A stretch of DNA of 15,085 bases from Candidatus Iainarchaeum sp. (GTDB lineage Archaea > Iainarchaeota > Iainarchaeia > Iainarchaeales > JAFGBZ01). The notes below the pieces were generated by a model that was not told the origin of the DNA, made no database searches, and was given only the letters and a program-made list of their open reading frames with translations. Position numbers and translations under genes: made by a program. Below, piece by piece: positions 1 through 6,641 of the stretch. How positions within the stretch are numbered: the first letter of the stretch is position 1; each line of letters starts with the position of its first letter. The stretch lies in NCBI GenBank assembly GCA_016218635.1, contig JACRDJ010000023.1, positions 1 through 15,085 on the forward strand, written 5' to 3'.

Positions 1-397
1 AATAAAGGGGCTTTCCTTCACGTACCTTGGCCACCCACATTTGGGATTTATTTTGCAGGGTTGCCAGGTGGGCATTTTCCAGCATCTCTGAAACCGAACC
101 CGTGTGCGCTTTCAGCAAATCCGCATCCATAAAAAGAACCGCAGAAGCATTGCTCCTGATGGCATAGCGCACGCCGGCAAAGAACGCATTCGCTTTCCCC
201 ACATTCTTCGGCATATCCACTACCTTGACACCGTGCGCAAGGGCAACCTCGCGCGTTTTGTCCGTGCTGCCGTCATTGATTACAACGAGTTCCACGCCCG
301 GTTTTTCCTGCCGGAGAATATCAATCGTTCGGCCAACCCAGTCTTCCTCGTTGAAAGCGGGAATCACAATCAGGGGCCGAAAAACCGAATCAGGCAT
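1..397 (-). CDS. Family 2 glycosyltransferase GT-A, partial (3' end outside window)
   Basis: About 132 N-terminal residues are visible. The protein opens as a GT-A fold family 2 glycosyltransferase: a beta strand LIVIPAFNEE (residues ~9-18), then VVINDGSTDKT, then the metal/nucleotide-sugar DxD motif in LFMDADLLK. Such enzymes transfer a sugar from a nucleotide-sugar or polyprenyl donor at the cytoplasmic membrane face; the small dolichol-phosphate mannosyltransferase-like subgroup is likeliest, but the substrate cannot be read from sequence. The start is ATG at 397-395, only 2 nt after the stop of the upstream DUF475 gene, so the two form an operon. No separate promoter is needed or seen. 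The gene runs off the window after the MWVAKV motif. It has a close paralogue at 13263-13964, with nearly identical DNA around the DxD region. Confidence 0.85.
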   Translation of the reverse strand, partial: MPDSVFRPLIVIPAFNEEDWVGRTIDILRQEKPGVELVVINDGSTDKTREVALAHGVKVVDMPKNVGKANAFFAGVRYAIRSNASAVLFMDADLLKAHTGSVSEMLENAHLATLQNKSQMWVAKVREGKPLY

Positions 398-399
398 AC

Positions 400-1338
400 T
401 TAATTGACCGCAGCCGAGGATTTAACGATTTCTTTATGCGACTTCCAGAAGAAGTAACCGATCACCGCAAACGTCAGCAGGGGGGAAACGAAGGAGGGAA
501 TGTCAAACCCGAAGCTGTCCGCCAGCATCACAATCCCAAGCAGGCCCACCGAATACATGGCTCCGTTTTTTAGGTAACGGTATTTCTTGACGGTCGGAAT
601 GTGGTGCAGGGTGAATTCGCGCACAATGAATGCCCCCAATCCGTTGCCGAGGATAATGAGGGGAACTGAAAGGGTGAATGCGAAGGCTCCGATGACCCCG
701 TCAATGGAGAAGGTCGCATCAATGATTTCCAAATAAAGGATTTTGCTGAAATCCGTGAGGTTCCGGGAATTTTCACCCAATAGCAGGCGCCCCTGGGACT
801 CTGCATTCTCCTTGAATCCATGCGTAATGAAGAACGCGGTGGAGCCCACCACCGCCCCAAACGCCATCAGGGGCTCCTGGCGGATCGCAAACCACACAAT
901 GAGCGCCAGCAGAATGGACACAACGGCAAAAAACCATAAACTGAACTTCTGAATCGTTTCCTCTCCCTGCAAACCGAAGTTCTTGGGTTCCATAAAGAGC
1001 CAGTGCAGGAACAAAAACAGCAAAAACACCCCTCCTCCAATCAGCAGGACGGGCTTGGAGGCCTCAATGGATGCCACGACCAGCGGGTCCGAACTAAATG
1101 TGGCCGTCAATGCCTGAACGGGGCCCAAGGCGGGGTTGGCCACCCACACAATCAGCCAGGGCAGAACGCCCCGGACCACAAAAACGGCAAACAAGAGCCC
1201 CCACACCAGGAACCATTTTCGGGCCCTCCCGGACATGGTGGAAAGCACATCCGCATTAATGACCGCATTATCAATGGAACTCACAATCTCAAAAAGGGCC
1301 AATCCCAACAGAGTGAGGAGCAGGAAAAACAATTCCAT
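400..1338 (-). CDS. DUF475 / TerC-like integral membrane protein
   Basis: A 312-residue polytopic membrane protein with roughly eight or nine hydrophobic segments. It matches the DUF475 branch of the TerC/LysE superfamily: an N-terminal motif EIVSSIDNAV (residues ~17-26) and a second related motif LEIIDATFSIDGVIGAFAF in the second half. TerC relatives are linked to metal ion efflux (manganese, tellurite resistance) and the acidic residues in the two motifs are the presumed cation ligands; the substrate here is unknown. I chose ATG 1338 over an in-frame TTG at 1356 because an AT box centred near 1363 lies 25 nt upstream, the spacing for leaderless transcription, and the hydrophobic segment follows at once. 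It is first in an operon with GT-A (2 nt gap) and divergent from the PCC-domain gene. Confidence 0.85.
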   Translation of the reverse strand: MELFFLLLTLLGLALFEIVSSIDNAVINADVLSTMSGRARKWFLVWGLLFAVFVVRGVLPWLIVWVANPALGPVQALTATFSSDPLVVASIEASKPVLLIGGGVFLLFLFLHWLFMEPKNFGLQGEETIQKFSLWFFAVVSILLALIVWFAIRQEPLMAFGAVVGSTAFFITHGFKENAESQGRLLLGENSRNLTDFSKILYLEIIDATFSIDGVIGAFAFTLSVPLIILGNGLGAFIVREFTLHHIPTVKKYRYLKNGAMYSVGLLGIVMLADSFGFDIPSFVSPLLTFAVIGYFFWKSHKEIVKSSAAVN

Positions 1339-1357
1339 GCAGAAACCTGCATCCAAG

Positions 1358-1368
1358 AATTTTTAAGC
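1358..1368. promoter_or_regulatory. Shared bidirectional TATA box (DUF475 gene / PCC-domain gene)
   Basis: The sequence AATTTTTAAG sits about midway in the 51-nt gap between two divergent start codons. Its centre is about 27 nt from ATG 1390 (plus) and about 25 nt from ATG 1338 (minus), matching archaeal TATA-to-start-site spacing in both directions. Neither gene has a Shine-Dalgarno sequence, which fits leaderless mRNAs. Confidence 0.6.
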
Positions 1369-1389
1369 CATTCATTGCATACATAGAAC

Positions 1390-1791
1390 ATGGGCCAGAT
1401 GGATTCGCAGATATTTAGGGCAAAAGGAACCCCCAAAACGATGATACTGGAACTCGACGAGGACGAAGACCTCTTTGAATCCCTCCGCACCGGAATGATG
1501 CAACATAACCTGGAGCGGGCCACCGTGGAAAGCATGGAAGGAACACTCAAGAACGCCTCCGTGAATTACATGCTCGGTTCCCAGTACAAATATGAGGAAA
1601 TGCCGACCGTGCTGGTCCGCAAAGCGCACGGAAAATATGAATTAATGGGAAAACAAAAACAGCTGCATGGAAATCTGCATGCCATCATTGACCTGCGCGG
1701 AGAGAACATGACGGTCACGGTCGGAAAAGGAAAGGCAACGGCCGGATTCAAAATCCGCCTCTCCTTCATCGAAATTACCCCGATCGCTTAA
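1390..1791 (+). CDS. PCC-domain (DUF296) protein
   Basis: A 133-residue soluble protein resembling the PCC/DUF296 domain found in archaeal and bacterial stand-alone proteins and in plant AT-hook proteins. Visible features are an N-terminal strand with TMILELDEDEDLFESL, a central VESMEGTLKNASVNYM segment, and a C-terminal block with HGNLHAIIDLRGENM followed by a strand ending KIRLSFIEI. The family forms trimers; its bacterial role is unclear and DNA binding is proposed mainly for plants. The ATG at 1390 lies 27 nt after the shared AT box, suggesting a leaderless message; a second in-frame ATG at 1399 is possible. Its stop overlaps the methyltransferase start by one base (TAATG), implying translational coupling. 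Family assignment is from motif resemblance. Confidence 0.7.
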   Translation: MGQMDSQIFRAKGTPKTMILELDEDEDLFESLRTGMMQHNLERATVESMEGTLKNASVNYMLGSQYKYEEMPTVLVRKAHGKYELMGKQKQLHGNLHAIIDLRGENMTVTVGKGKATAGFKIRLSFIEITPIA

Positions 1792-2885
1792 TGGATTTCG
1801 ACACCATTCTTCCGGAAGAAAAAAAGGCCCTGCAGGCATTGGCCCGGCGCAAATTCTCGAAAGCAAAGGAAATGAAATTTCCTTCCCCGGAAAGCGCGGA
1901 GCAGGCCACACCCGAAACGGCAGCCCGCTACCGGGCGAAACGCATTGCTGCCCGCGTAAACCCGAAAGTGGCGGTTGACCTCTGCTGCGGAATCGGCATG
2001 GATGCCATTGCACTGGGCAGGGAATTCAAGGAAGTGCACGCATTTGAAAAAGAACCGGAAATCCTTGCCTGTGCCCGCCACAATGCCTTGGCCTACGGCG
2101 CGGACAACATCACTTTTCATTCAGCCGACGGAATGAAAGCCGAGCTTCATGCGCTTAAACCGGACGCGGTCTTCGCGGATCCATCCCGGCGCGTGCACGG
2201 AATCCGCGTAAAGGAACTCCACCAGACCCGGCCCTCCACCACTGAAATCATCCCGCTCCTTCAGCGAAACAAAATCCGTGAGTATGCGGTTGAAGTTTCC
2301 AGCGGACTTTCCCCCGCATCCCTTCCAGGCGGGTGCGAAAAAGAATTCATTTCGCTTTCCCACGAACCGCTCTGCATTACGCTTTACTTCGGAAAACTGG
2401 CCGGCGCGGAGCGCTCCCTGACACTCCTGCCGGAAAACATCCGCATGAAATCATCCGGCGTTCCTGCAAAACCCGGAAAAAACACCCTGCAACAGTTCCT
2501 GCTGGAAGCCGACGAAGGAATCGCTTCCATGCACCTGGAAGCCGAACTCACGTCCCTTATCCCGGAAGCGCATCCGCTGGAAGAAAACTGGTGGACTGCC
2601 AATACCTCCATTCAGTCGCCTTTTTTTAAGAACATTTTTGAAGTGAAAGCACGGGTTATTGCTTTTTCGGATTTGACGGCCGCGCTGCAGGAATGCGGAG
2701 CCGGCCGGGTGGTGCTCCGCATGCCCCTCTCTCCCCCGCAATCGCGGCAGAAAAAAACCAGTCTGGAGCAGGAACTCACCGGAAACAAAAAACTGCACGT
2801 GATTGAACGGAACGGAGAATTCATTATCGCTGAGGCAAAAACCGAAACGATTCCAAGCAATTATAAACCGGTTTGGAACCATTAA
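1791..2885 (+). CDS. Class I SAM-dependent methyltransferase with THUMP-like C-terminal domain
   Basis: A 364-residue protein. Residues ~58-190 form a Rossmann methyltransferase: motif I VDLCCGIGMDAIALG (62-76), an acidic ribose-binding residue in AFEKEPE (E86 or nearby), and a motif IV-like ADPSRR (129-134), where the usual NPPY/DPPR is replaced by DPSRR. The last ~75 residues (VIAFSDLTAALQ onward, with KKLHVIERNGEFIIAEA) resemble the THUMP-like domain seen at the C-terminus of this uncharacterised methyltransferase family. That domain suggests an RNA substrate, possibly tRNA, but this is inference. It is the middle gene of the PCC-methyltransferase-SIMPL operon: it overlaps the upstream stop by one base and is followed after 18 nt by the next gene. 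Confidence 0.8.
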   Translation: MDFDTILPEEKKALQALARRKFSKAKEMKFPSPESAEQATPETAARYRAKRIAARVNPKVAVDLCCGIGMDAIALGREFKEVHAFEKEPEILACARHNALAYGADNITFHSADGMKAELHALKPDAVFADPSRRVHGIRVKELHQTRPSTTEIIPLLQRNKIREYAVEVSSGLSPASLPGGCEKEFISLSHEPLCITLYFGKLAGAERSLTLLPENIRMKSSGVPAKPGKNTLQQFLLEADEGIASMHLEAELTSLIPEAHPLEENWWTANTSIQSPFFKNIFEVKARVIAFSDLTAALQECGAGRVVLRMPLSPPQSRQKKTSLEQELTGNKKLHVIERNGEFIIAEAKTETIPSNYKPVWNH

Positions 2886-2903
2886 GTACAGGAGTGATTG
2901 CTC

Positions 2904-3686
2904 ATGGAAAATAAGTTTTTTGGAATGCCCTTAGCCATCATTCTGGCCGCCCTGATTGTGGCCGCCGGAGTGCTCGTAAGTGCCCCCGCCACCCAAACCG
3001 GTTCAGACCCCGTGATTTCACTGGCAGCCGGCGACCAACCCCAGCGCCTCATCAACGTCAGTGCCACGGCACAGGTGAGCGCAGCCCCCGACCAGGTGGA
3101 GCTCGTGTTTGCCGTGGAAACGGATGCCAAGACCGCCCAGGAATCCCAGCAGAAAAACGCGGAAACCAGCGCGAAAGTAAGAGCGGGCCTGCAGGCACTC
3201 GGAATTAGGGAAAATGAAATTGAAACCATGGATTACTCGCTTAACGAACAGAATGAATACGACCCAACCACCGGAAAAAGCAGGAGTACGGGTTATCGCA
3301 CCACCCACTCCCTTAAAGTAACGCTCAAAAACACCGGCCTCGCCGGAAAAGTCATTGATGCGGCCGTAAAAGCCGGCGCCAACCGGGTGAGCTCCGTGCA
3401 GTTCACTCTTTCAGACGCCGAAAAAGAGGAACTTCGCCAGAAAGCCCTCCTGGAGGCTGCCCAGACGGCCGGAAACAAGGCCGGAATCGTAGCCCGGGGA
3501 CTCGGAGTGCAGCTGGGGCAACTGGCTAGCGCTAGCGAATCCAGCGATTATTCCTACCCCCAGCCCTACTATGCCAACACGTATGCCAAAGTTGGAATAG
3601 CCGAAGCCGACAGTGCTCCCACGGAATTCAGTCCGGGCGCCATCCGGATGAGTGCAACGGTTTCCGCCAGCTTTGAAATCCGCTGA
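2904..3686 (+). CDS. SIMPL-domain (DUF541) protein, membrane-anchored or secreted
   Basis: A 260-residue protein with one N-terminal hydrophobic segment (PLAIILAALIVAAGVLV, ~10-26), either an uncleaved anchor or a signal peptide, followed by a SIMPL domain. The domain shows the family pattern: INVSATAQVSAAPDQVELVFAV (~50-70), a middle helix with KVRAGLQALGIRENEIET, the YRTTHSLKVTL strand, and a C-terminal SATVSASFEI strand. SIMPL proteins are extracytoplasmic and mostly of unknown function. I prefer ATG 2904 to TTG 2898 because GGAGTG at 2891-2896 lies 7 nt upstream. A Tyr-rich stretch (YSYPQPYYANTY) interrupts the end of the domain. It is last in the operon; a hairpin terminator follows. Confidence 0.85.
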   Translation: MENKFFGMPLAIILAALIVAAGVLVSAPATQTGSDPVISLAAGDQPQRLINVSATAQVSAAPDQVELVFAVETDAKTAQESQQKNAETSAKVRAGLQALGIRENEIETMDYSLNEQNEYDPTTGKSRSTGYRTTHSLKVTLKNTGLAGKVIDAAVKAGANRVSSVQFTLSDAEKEELRQKALLEAAQTAGNKAGIVARGLGVQLGQLASASESSDYSYPQPYYANTYAKVGIAEADSAPTEFSPGAIRMSATVSASFEIR

Positions 3687-3694
3687 ACCACACA

Positions 3695-3747
3695 TCCGGG
3701 ATTTGCAAAACCCAAACGGGCATGCAATCCCGGAAAATCTCTTTTTT
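3695..3747 (+). terminator. Hairpin terminator after the SIMPL gene
   Basis: TCCGGGATTTGC at 3695-3706 pairs with GCAATCCCGGA at 3724-3734 (11 base pairs with a one-base bulge). Six T residues follow at 3742-3747. The position just after the stop of the last operon gene supports transcription termination. Confidence 0.6.
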
Positions 3748-3856
3748 CCAGTCTGTACGGGGGCGGAAAATAAGGTGAACCTATAGTTAGTGACATTAAT
3801 TTTTGGACGAAACAGGCAAATACTTTCCCAGGAAAGCCGAATTACTGTGTTTACGG

Positions 3857-3890
3857 CAGGTATTCAGGAAATGCCTGTCTAATTCTTTTT
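3857..3890 (+). terminator. Second hairpin with T-run in the SIMPL-DsbA gap
   Basis: CAGGTATT (3857-3864) pairs with AATGCCTG (3870-3877) with one G-U pair, followed by CTAATTCTTTTT (T-run 3886-3890). It lies upstream of the DsbA promoter and is not the end of any annotated gene. It could terminate a short non-coding RNA or back up the upstream terminator. The 281-nt gap 3687-3967 contains no convincing coding sequence. Confidence 0.35.
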
Positions 3891-3915
3891 GTCCTTCACT
3901 ATACGCACCGAAGGT

Positions 3916-3927
3916 GGAATTAAAAGT
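3916..3927 (+). promoter_or_regulatory. Putative TATA-type promoter of the DsbA operon
   Basis: GGAATTAAAAGT lies about 26 nt upstream of a predicted start site near 3948. That gives a short leader carrying the GGGGG tract (3956-3960) 7 nt before ATG 3968. Confidence 0.45.
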
Positions 3928-3967
3928 CTTTCTCATCCAATTACTTCACTTTTTTGGGGGAAAAAAA

Positions 3968-4855
3968 ATGGATAATGCATCAGCCGAACAGCCGTCTAAA
4001 AACAATGAATTTCTTCTGCCCGGAGCCATTCTCCTGGCCGCACTCTTTGTGTCCGCCAGCCTTTTCCTGGTAAGCGGAAACCTCTCCAAACAACTCACCG
4101 ACATTCAGGCATCCAATGCCAATCTGACCACCACACTCAACGAGGTCAAAGCCGCTTTCGTCAATAACGGAACACCCAACGGAAACACTAACCCGGACAA
4201 CACCAACACGGCACTGGCCAGCCTCAAAATGAGCGAGCTCATCGACGATGACCCTTCCGTTGGACCCGGCACAGCCCCCGTTGTGGTCGTGGAATTCTCT
4301 GACTTTGAGTGCCCATACTGCGGAGCGGCAGATGGACGGAATAAAGCGCTTGAACAGCAGTTCGGTGCCGGGTATGACCCCGCCGTCCCCAAGCTCATTG
4401 CACTCGCCCAAGAAGGAAAAATCCAGTTCGTATACCGGGACTGGCCCTTAAGCGGTCACCCTCAGGCCATGCCGGCCGCACTGGCCGCCAATTGCGCCAA
4501 CGAGCAGGGAAAATTCTGGGAGTACCACGACAAGCTGTTTGAAAACTTTGATGCCTACTATACCAAACGCATCCTTGAACAGGATGCCAATGCCATCGCA
4601 CCCGGAATCGCCGAATTCAAGCAGTTCGCGGCAGACCTGGGACTGAACACCACGCAATTCAACAGCTGCCTTGACGGCCAGAAATATGCCTCCGAGATCT
4701 CCAAGGACCTCTCCGATGTAGGCAAACTCATCGCAGGGGATGACCAGGCTGGAACACCCATGTTCTTTGTAGGCCTACGGGACGGAAAGCCTCAAAAGGT
4801 CGGCGGCGCCCAGCCGTTCGGAGCATTTGAATCCATATTCAAAACGCTGCAGTGA
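3968..4855 (+). CDS. DsbA-like thiol oxidoreductase, membrane-anchored
   Basis: A 295-residue protein of the DsbA / thioredoxin_4 family. A single hydrophobic segment (FLLPGAILLAALFVSASLFLV, ~15-35) anchors it with the catalytic domain outside; a short helical and Asn/Thr-rich linker (~40-82) follows. The redox motif CPYC is at 115-118 after VVVVEFSDFE, and the conserved cis-proline is in GTPMFFVG (~257-264). An extra Cys pair (in LAANCANE and FNSCLDGQ) matches the second disulfide of many family members. It would form or shuffle disulfides in exported proteins. The start is ATG 3968, with GGGGG 7 nt upstream; a longer in-frame reading from 3803 is rejected. Its stop overlaps the downstream gene region (TGAATGAAATG), the first of three coupled genes with redox motifs. 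Confidence 0.9.
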   Translation: MDNASAEQPSKNNEFLLPGAILLAALFVSASLFLVSGNLSKQLTDIQASNANLTTTLNEVKAAFVNNGTPNGNTNPDNTNTALASLKMSELIDDDPSVGPGTAPVVVVEFSDFECPYCGAADGRNKALEQQFGAGYDPAVPKLIALAQEGKIQFVYRDWPLSGHPQAMPAALAANCANEQGKFWEYHDKLFENFDAYYTKRILEQDANAIAPGIAEFKQFAADLGLNTTQFNSCLDGQKYASEISKDLSDVGKLIAGDDQAGTPMFFVGLRDGKPQKVGGAQPFGAFESIFKTLQ

Positions 4856-4860
4856 ATGAA

Positions 4861-5085
4861 ATGAATTCATCCATCTCCAGGGATATGCTCATGGAGGAAG
4901 TGGCCGCCCAATTCCCGAAGGCCGCTTCCATCATGGCCGAATACGGACTGCACTGCATTGGCTGCCATGCCTCTTCCCTGGACACCGTGGAACAGGGGGC
5001 ACTCAGCCACGGGATGAGCGAAGACGAAGTGAATGACATGATTGCCTACATCAACGAAGAACTCGCCAAAGAGGAAAAAAAATGA
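4861..5085 (+). CDS. DUF1858 disulfide protein (hybrid-cluster-protein-associated redox disulfide domain)
   Basis: A 74-residue cytoplasmic protein made of a single DUF1858 domain: an N-terminal helix (MLMEEVAAQFPKAASIMAEY), the redox/metal motif HCIGCHAS with C32 and C35, and a C-terminal helix with MSEDEVNDMIAYINEEL. The domain occurs alone or fused to redox enzymes, and its CxxC is thought to form a disulfide or bind a cofactor. ATG 4861 is preferred, with AGTGAA a few bases upstream acting as a weak ribosome-binding site; GTG 4852, overlapping the dsbA-like stop, is the alternative and would add three residues. Its stop overlaps the next start as ATGA. No signal peptide is seen, so it would work on the inner side of the membrane, opposite its two neighbours. 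Confidence 0.82.
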   Translation: MNSSISRDMLMEEVAAQFPKAASIMAEYGLHCIGCHASSLDTVEQGALSHGMSEDEVNDMIAYINEELAKEEKK

Positions 5086-5585
5086 AATGGATGATCGGGC
5101 TCGTCGGATTAATGGTCTTATTCGGGTGCACGGGAACCAACCCCAACGATACCTCGCTTTCCAAGGACGTGGCACCCACCTCCATTCAGACCTTCCAGTC
5201 CGTGAATGCCCAAGTCTGCAAAGAGAACGGAAAACCCATCATCCGCATGTATTCCACCACCTGGTGCCCGCACTGCAAATGGGTAAAACCTGGATTCATT
5301 TCAACCGTCAACGAGTACGTTCAGCAGGGAAAAATCGTGGCCTATTTATGGGAACTTGACACCGGAGACAACCCATTAACCCCCAACGTAGTTGAAGACG
5401 GGGTTCCTCTGGCCGAACGCGCCGTTTACTCCGGATACAATCACCAAGGCACCGTGCCCACCTTCGTTTTCGGATGCAAGTACTATCGGATAGGCAACGG
5501 GTACGAAGGCCAGAAAAACTCCGAAGAACTCCGCCAGGAAATCGGAGAATTCAAAGCCGTCATCGAAGAACTCCTCAAAACCTAA
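5082..5585 (+). CDS. Thioredoxin-like lipoprotein
   Basis: A 167-residue protein with a type II signal peptide: Lys2, hydrophobic core IGLVGLMVLFG, and lipobox Cys16. The mature part is a thioredoxin fold with WCPHC (61-65), a cis-proline in GTVPTFVF (P126) and two further cysteines, C46 before the fold and C132 right after the cis-Pro strand. It is expected outside the membrane, tethered by lipid, where it could reduce or isomerise disulfides or pass electrons to the DsbA-like protein encoded two genes upstream. It overlaps the DUF1858 stop by 4 nt (ATGA), so the three genes are translationally coupled. The loop between strands (about 88-120) is longer than in plain thioredoxin. Confidence 0.87.
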   Translation: MKWMIGLVGLMVLFGCTGTNPNDTSLSKDVAPTSIQTFQSVNAQVCKENGKPIIRMYSTTWCPHCKWVKPGFISTVNEYVQQGKIVAYLWELDTGDNPLTPNVVEDGVPLAERAVYSGYNHQGTVPTFVFGCKYYRIGNGYEGQKNSEELRQEIGEFKAVIEELLKT

Positions 5586-5634
5586 TTCAGCCCAAACAGA
5601 CGAAATATCGTTCGGCAAACAACGAAAAACGCCC

Positions 5635-5653
5635 CTTTTTTCGCCCAAAAAAG
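5635..5653 (+). terminator. Weak T-run terminator after the redox operon
   Basis: CTTTTTT (5635-5641) and AAAAAAG (5647-5653) can pair, with CGCCC as loop. The T-run itself may be enough for archaeal termination. The stem is only A-T rich, so support is modest. Confidence 0.3.
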
Positions 5654-5658
5654 AAAAG

Positions 5659-5668
5659 GTTTTAATAG
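5659..5668 (+). promoter_or_regulatory. TATA box of the small membrane protein gene
   Basis: GTTTTAATAG is the only strong AT box in the gap 5586-5717. It predicts a start site near 5690 and a leader of about 28 nt that carries GGAGGT at 5704-5709. Confidence 0.5.
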
Positions 5669-5717
5669 TCTTTCCGGGAAGTAAGGTTAAGTTTCTTCCT
5701 AAAGGAGGTCGAAAGAC

Positions 5718-6065
5718 TTGAACGAATTGCAGAAATACGGTAGCTGGTTTTTCATTATCGGGGTATTGCTGGCCGTTGTGGCCGCACTTTTGCCTTGGCT
5801 GGGCATGAGCTTCCCTATAATGGCCCTCCTGCTGGCCGTCCTCGGATTACTGGTCGGATTGATCAACGTCACCGACAAAGAAGTCACCCAATTCCTGGTA
5901 GCCGCCATCGCTTTGGGAGTTAGCAGTGCCGCACTGGCTCCTTTGAGCGCATTGCCCGGAATGGGCTTCGTCTCGGCCGTGTTTTCCTACATTGCCGTGT
6001 TCGTGGGACCCGCTGCCTTCGTGGTGGCCCTCAAAGCAATATACGTGATGGCAAAAGAGGCTTAA
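5718..6065 (+). CDS. Small four-helix membrane protein of unknown function
   Basis: A 115-residue, almost entirely hydrophobic protein with about four membrane segments (~9-27, 31-49, 57-79, 85-110) separated by short loops; the only charged loop is NVTDKE near residue 50. I do not recognise a characterised family. The start is TTG 5718, fixed by an excellent GGAGGT Shine-Dalgarno at 5704-5709 with 8-nt spacing; no ATG fits as well. It is a single-gene unit with its own promoter and a strong terminator whose stem includes the last codons. The strong ribosome-binding site, promoter and terminator suggest it is well expressed. Confidence 0.8.
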   Translation: MNELQKYGSWFFIIGVLLAVVAALLPWLGMSFPIMALLLAVLGLLVGLINVTDKEVTQFLVAAIALGVSSAALAPLSALPGMGFVSAVFSYIAVFVGPAAFVVALKAIYVMAKEA

Positions 6066-6089
6066 TTGCCTCTTTTCCTTCTTTTTTTT
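6053..6089 (+). terminator. Strong hairpin terminator overlapping the stop codon
   Basis: AAAAGAGGC (6053-6061) pairs perfectly with GCCTCTTTT (6068-6076) around a TTAATT loop. T-rich sequence follows, ending in eight T residues at 6082-6089. The stop codon of the membrane protein gene lies in the loop. Confidence 0.75.
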
Positions 6090-6185
6090 AAAAAAACCAG
6101 CGCCAAGTCACACTATCCTTGGGCAGTACCGCATTCTTTTCCCCGATTAGTAGACCCCTTCTTTTTTCAGTGGTTTAAACTCAAA

Positions 6186-6194
6186 CTTTAAATA
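6186..6194 (+). promoter_or_regulatory. TATA box of tRNA-Asp
   Basis: CTTTAAATA lies about 38 nt upstream of the mature tRNA 5' end. That places the predicted start site near 6216 with a short 5' leader. The rest of the 163-nt stretch between the upstream gene and the tRNA holds no gene I can support. Confidence 0.65.
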
Positions 6195-6228
6195 CATTGC
6201 GCGTCAAAGAATCAGTCTGACCACACAA

Positions 6229-6301
6229 GCCCGGTTAGTCTAGTGGCCTAGGATGCTGCCCTGTCGAGGCGGTGACCCGGGTTCAAATCCCGGACCGGGC
6301 G
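6229..6301 (+). tRNA. tRNA-Asp (anticodon GTC)
   Basis: The full cloverleaf can be folded by hand. The acceptor stem GCCCGGT/ACCGGGC has seven pairs, the D stem GTCT/GGAT four, the anticodon stem CTGCC/GGCGG five, and the T stem CCGGG/CCCGG five with loop TTCAAAT. The anticodon loop CTGTCGA gives GTC, which reads Asp codons GAC/GAT. Discriminator G73 agrees with archaeal tRNA-Asp. CCA is not encoded and there is no intron. A seven-T run at 6306-6312 follows as a likely terminator. Confidence 0.96.
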
Positions 6302-6305
6302 CTTG

Positions 6306-6312
6306 TTTTTTT
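6306..6312 (+). terminator. T-run terminator of tRNA-Asp
   Basis: Seven T residues begin 5 nt after the tRNA 3' end, the usual form of archaeal intrinsic termination for a stable RNA. Confidence 0.5.
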
Positions 6313-6361
6313 CATACCGTTCCCTTTTTATCCCCAAAAACACTAAGTAGTAGGTGAATAT

Positions 6362-6583
6362 ATGCAGTCCCGGCTTTTGGCAGTCATTACTAAAGGAAAC
6401 CATTATTTCGTGGCATTATGCCCAGAACTTGGCGTAGCCAGCCAGGGGAGAACGGAAAAAAGCGCCTTAGCCAACCTTAAAGAAGCAGTTGAACTTTTTC
6501 TAGAAGATGAAGATGTCCAGCAAATGCTGAAAGAAACACCCCTCCAAAAAGCAAAAATAGAAACATTGTCAGTTCATGCATGA
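6362..6583 (+). CDS. hicB: HicB-like antitoxin (UPF0150 fold)
   Basis: A 73-residue protein with the HicB pattern: an N-terminal strand LLAVITKGNHYFVALCPELGVASQG (partly degraded RNase H-like fold) followed by a helix TEKSALANLKEAVELFLEDED. It lacks the C-terminal helix-turn-helix or ribbon-helix-helix of longer HicB proteins, so it is the neutralising module only and may not bind DNA. ATG 6362 has GGTG at 6353-6356, 5 nt upstream, and a TTTTTAT box near 6324-6330. The partner gene follows after 58 nt. The order antitoxin-then-toxin is the reverse of the classical hicA-hicB order. Confidence 0.8.
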   Translation: MQSRLLAVITKGNHYFVALCPELGVASQGRTEKSALANLKEAVELFLEDEDVQQMLKETPLQKAKIETLSVHA

Positions 6584-6641
6584 ACGGCGTTTAAACAGCA
6601 ACCTTTTCCACTGGCCGCGGATAAACCTAACCGAGATTACT

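Noticed and set aside
3803..3967. 55-residue N-terminal extension of the DsbA-like protein
   Set aside because: The extension has no family similarity, spans the predicted promoter and a hairpin with T-run, and starts without a ribosome-binding site. ATG 3968 follows a GGGGG tract and begins just before the membrane anchor.
6576..6641. Earlier HicA start overlapping the hicB stop
   Set aside because: Gives 22 extra residues without family similarity; the HicA domain normally starts a few residues before the SGKEL motif, as from ATG 6642. Translational coupling remains possible.
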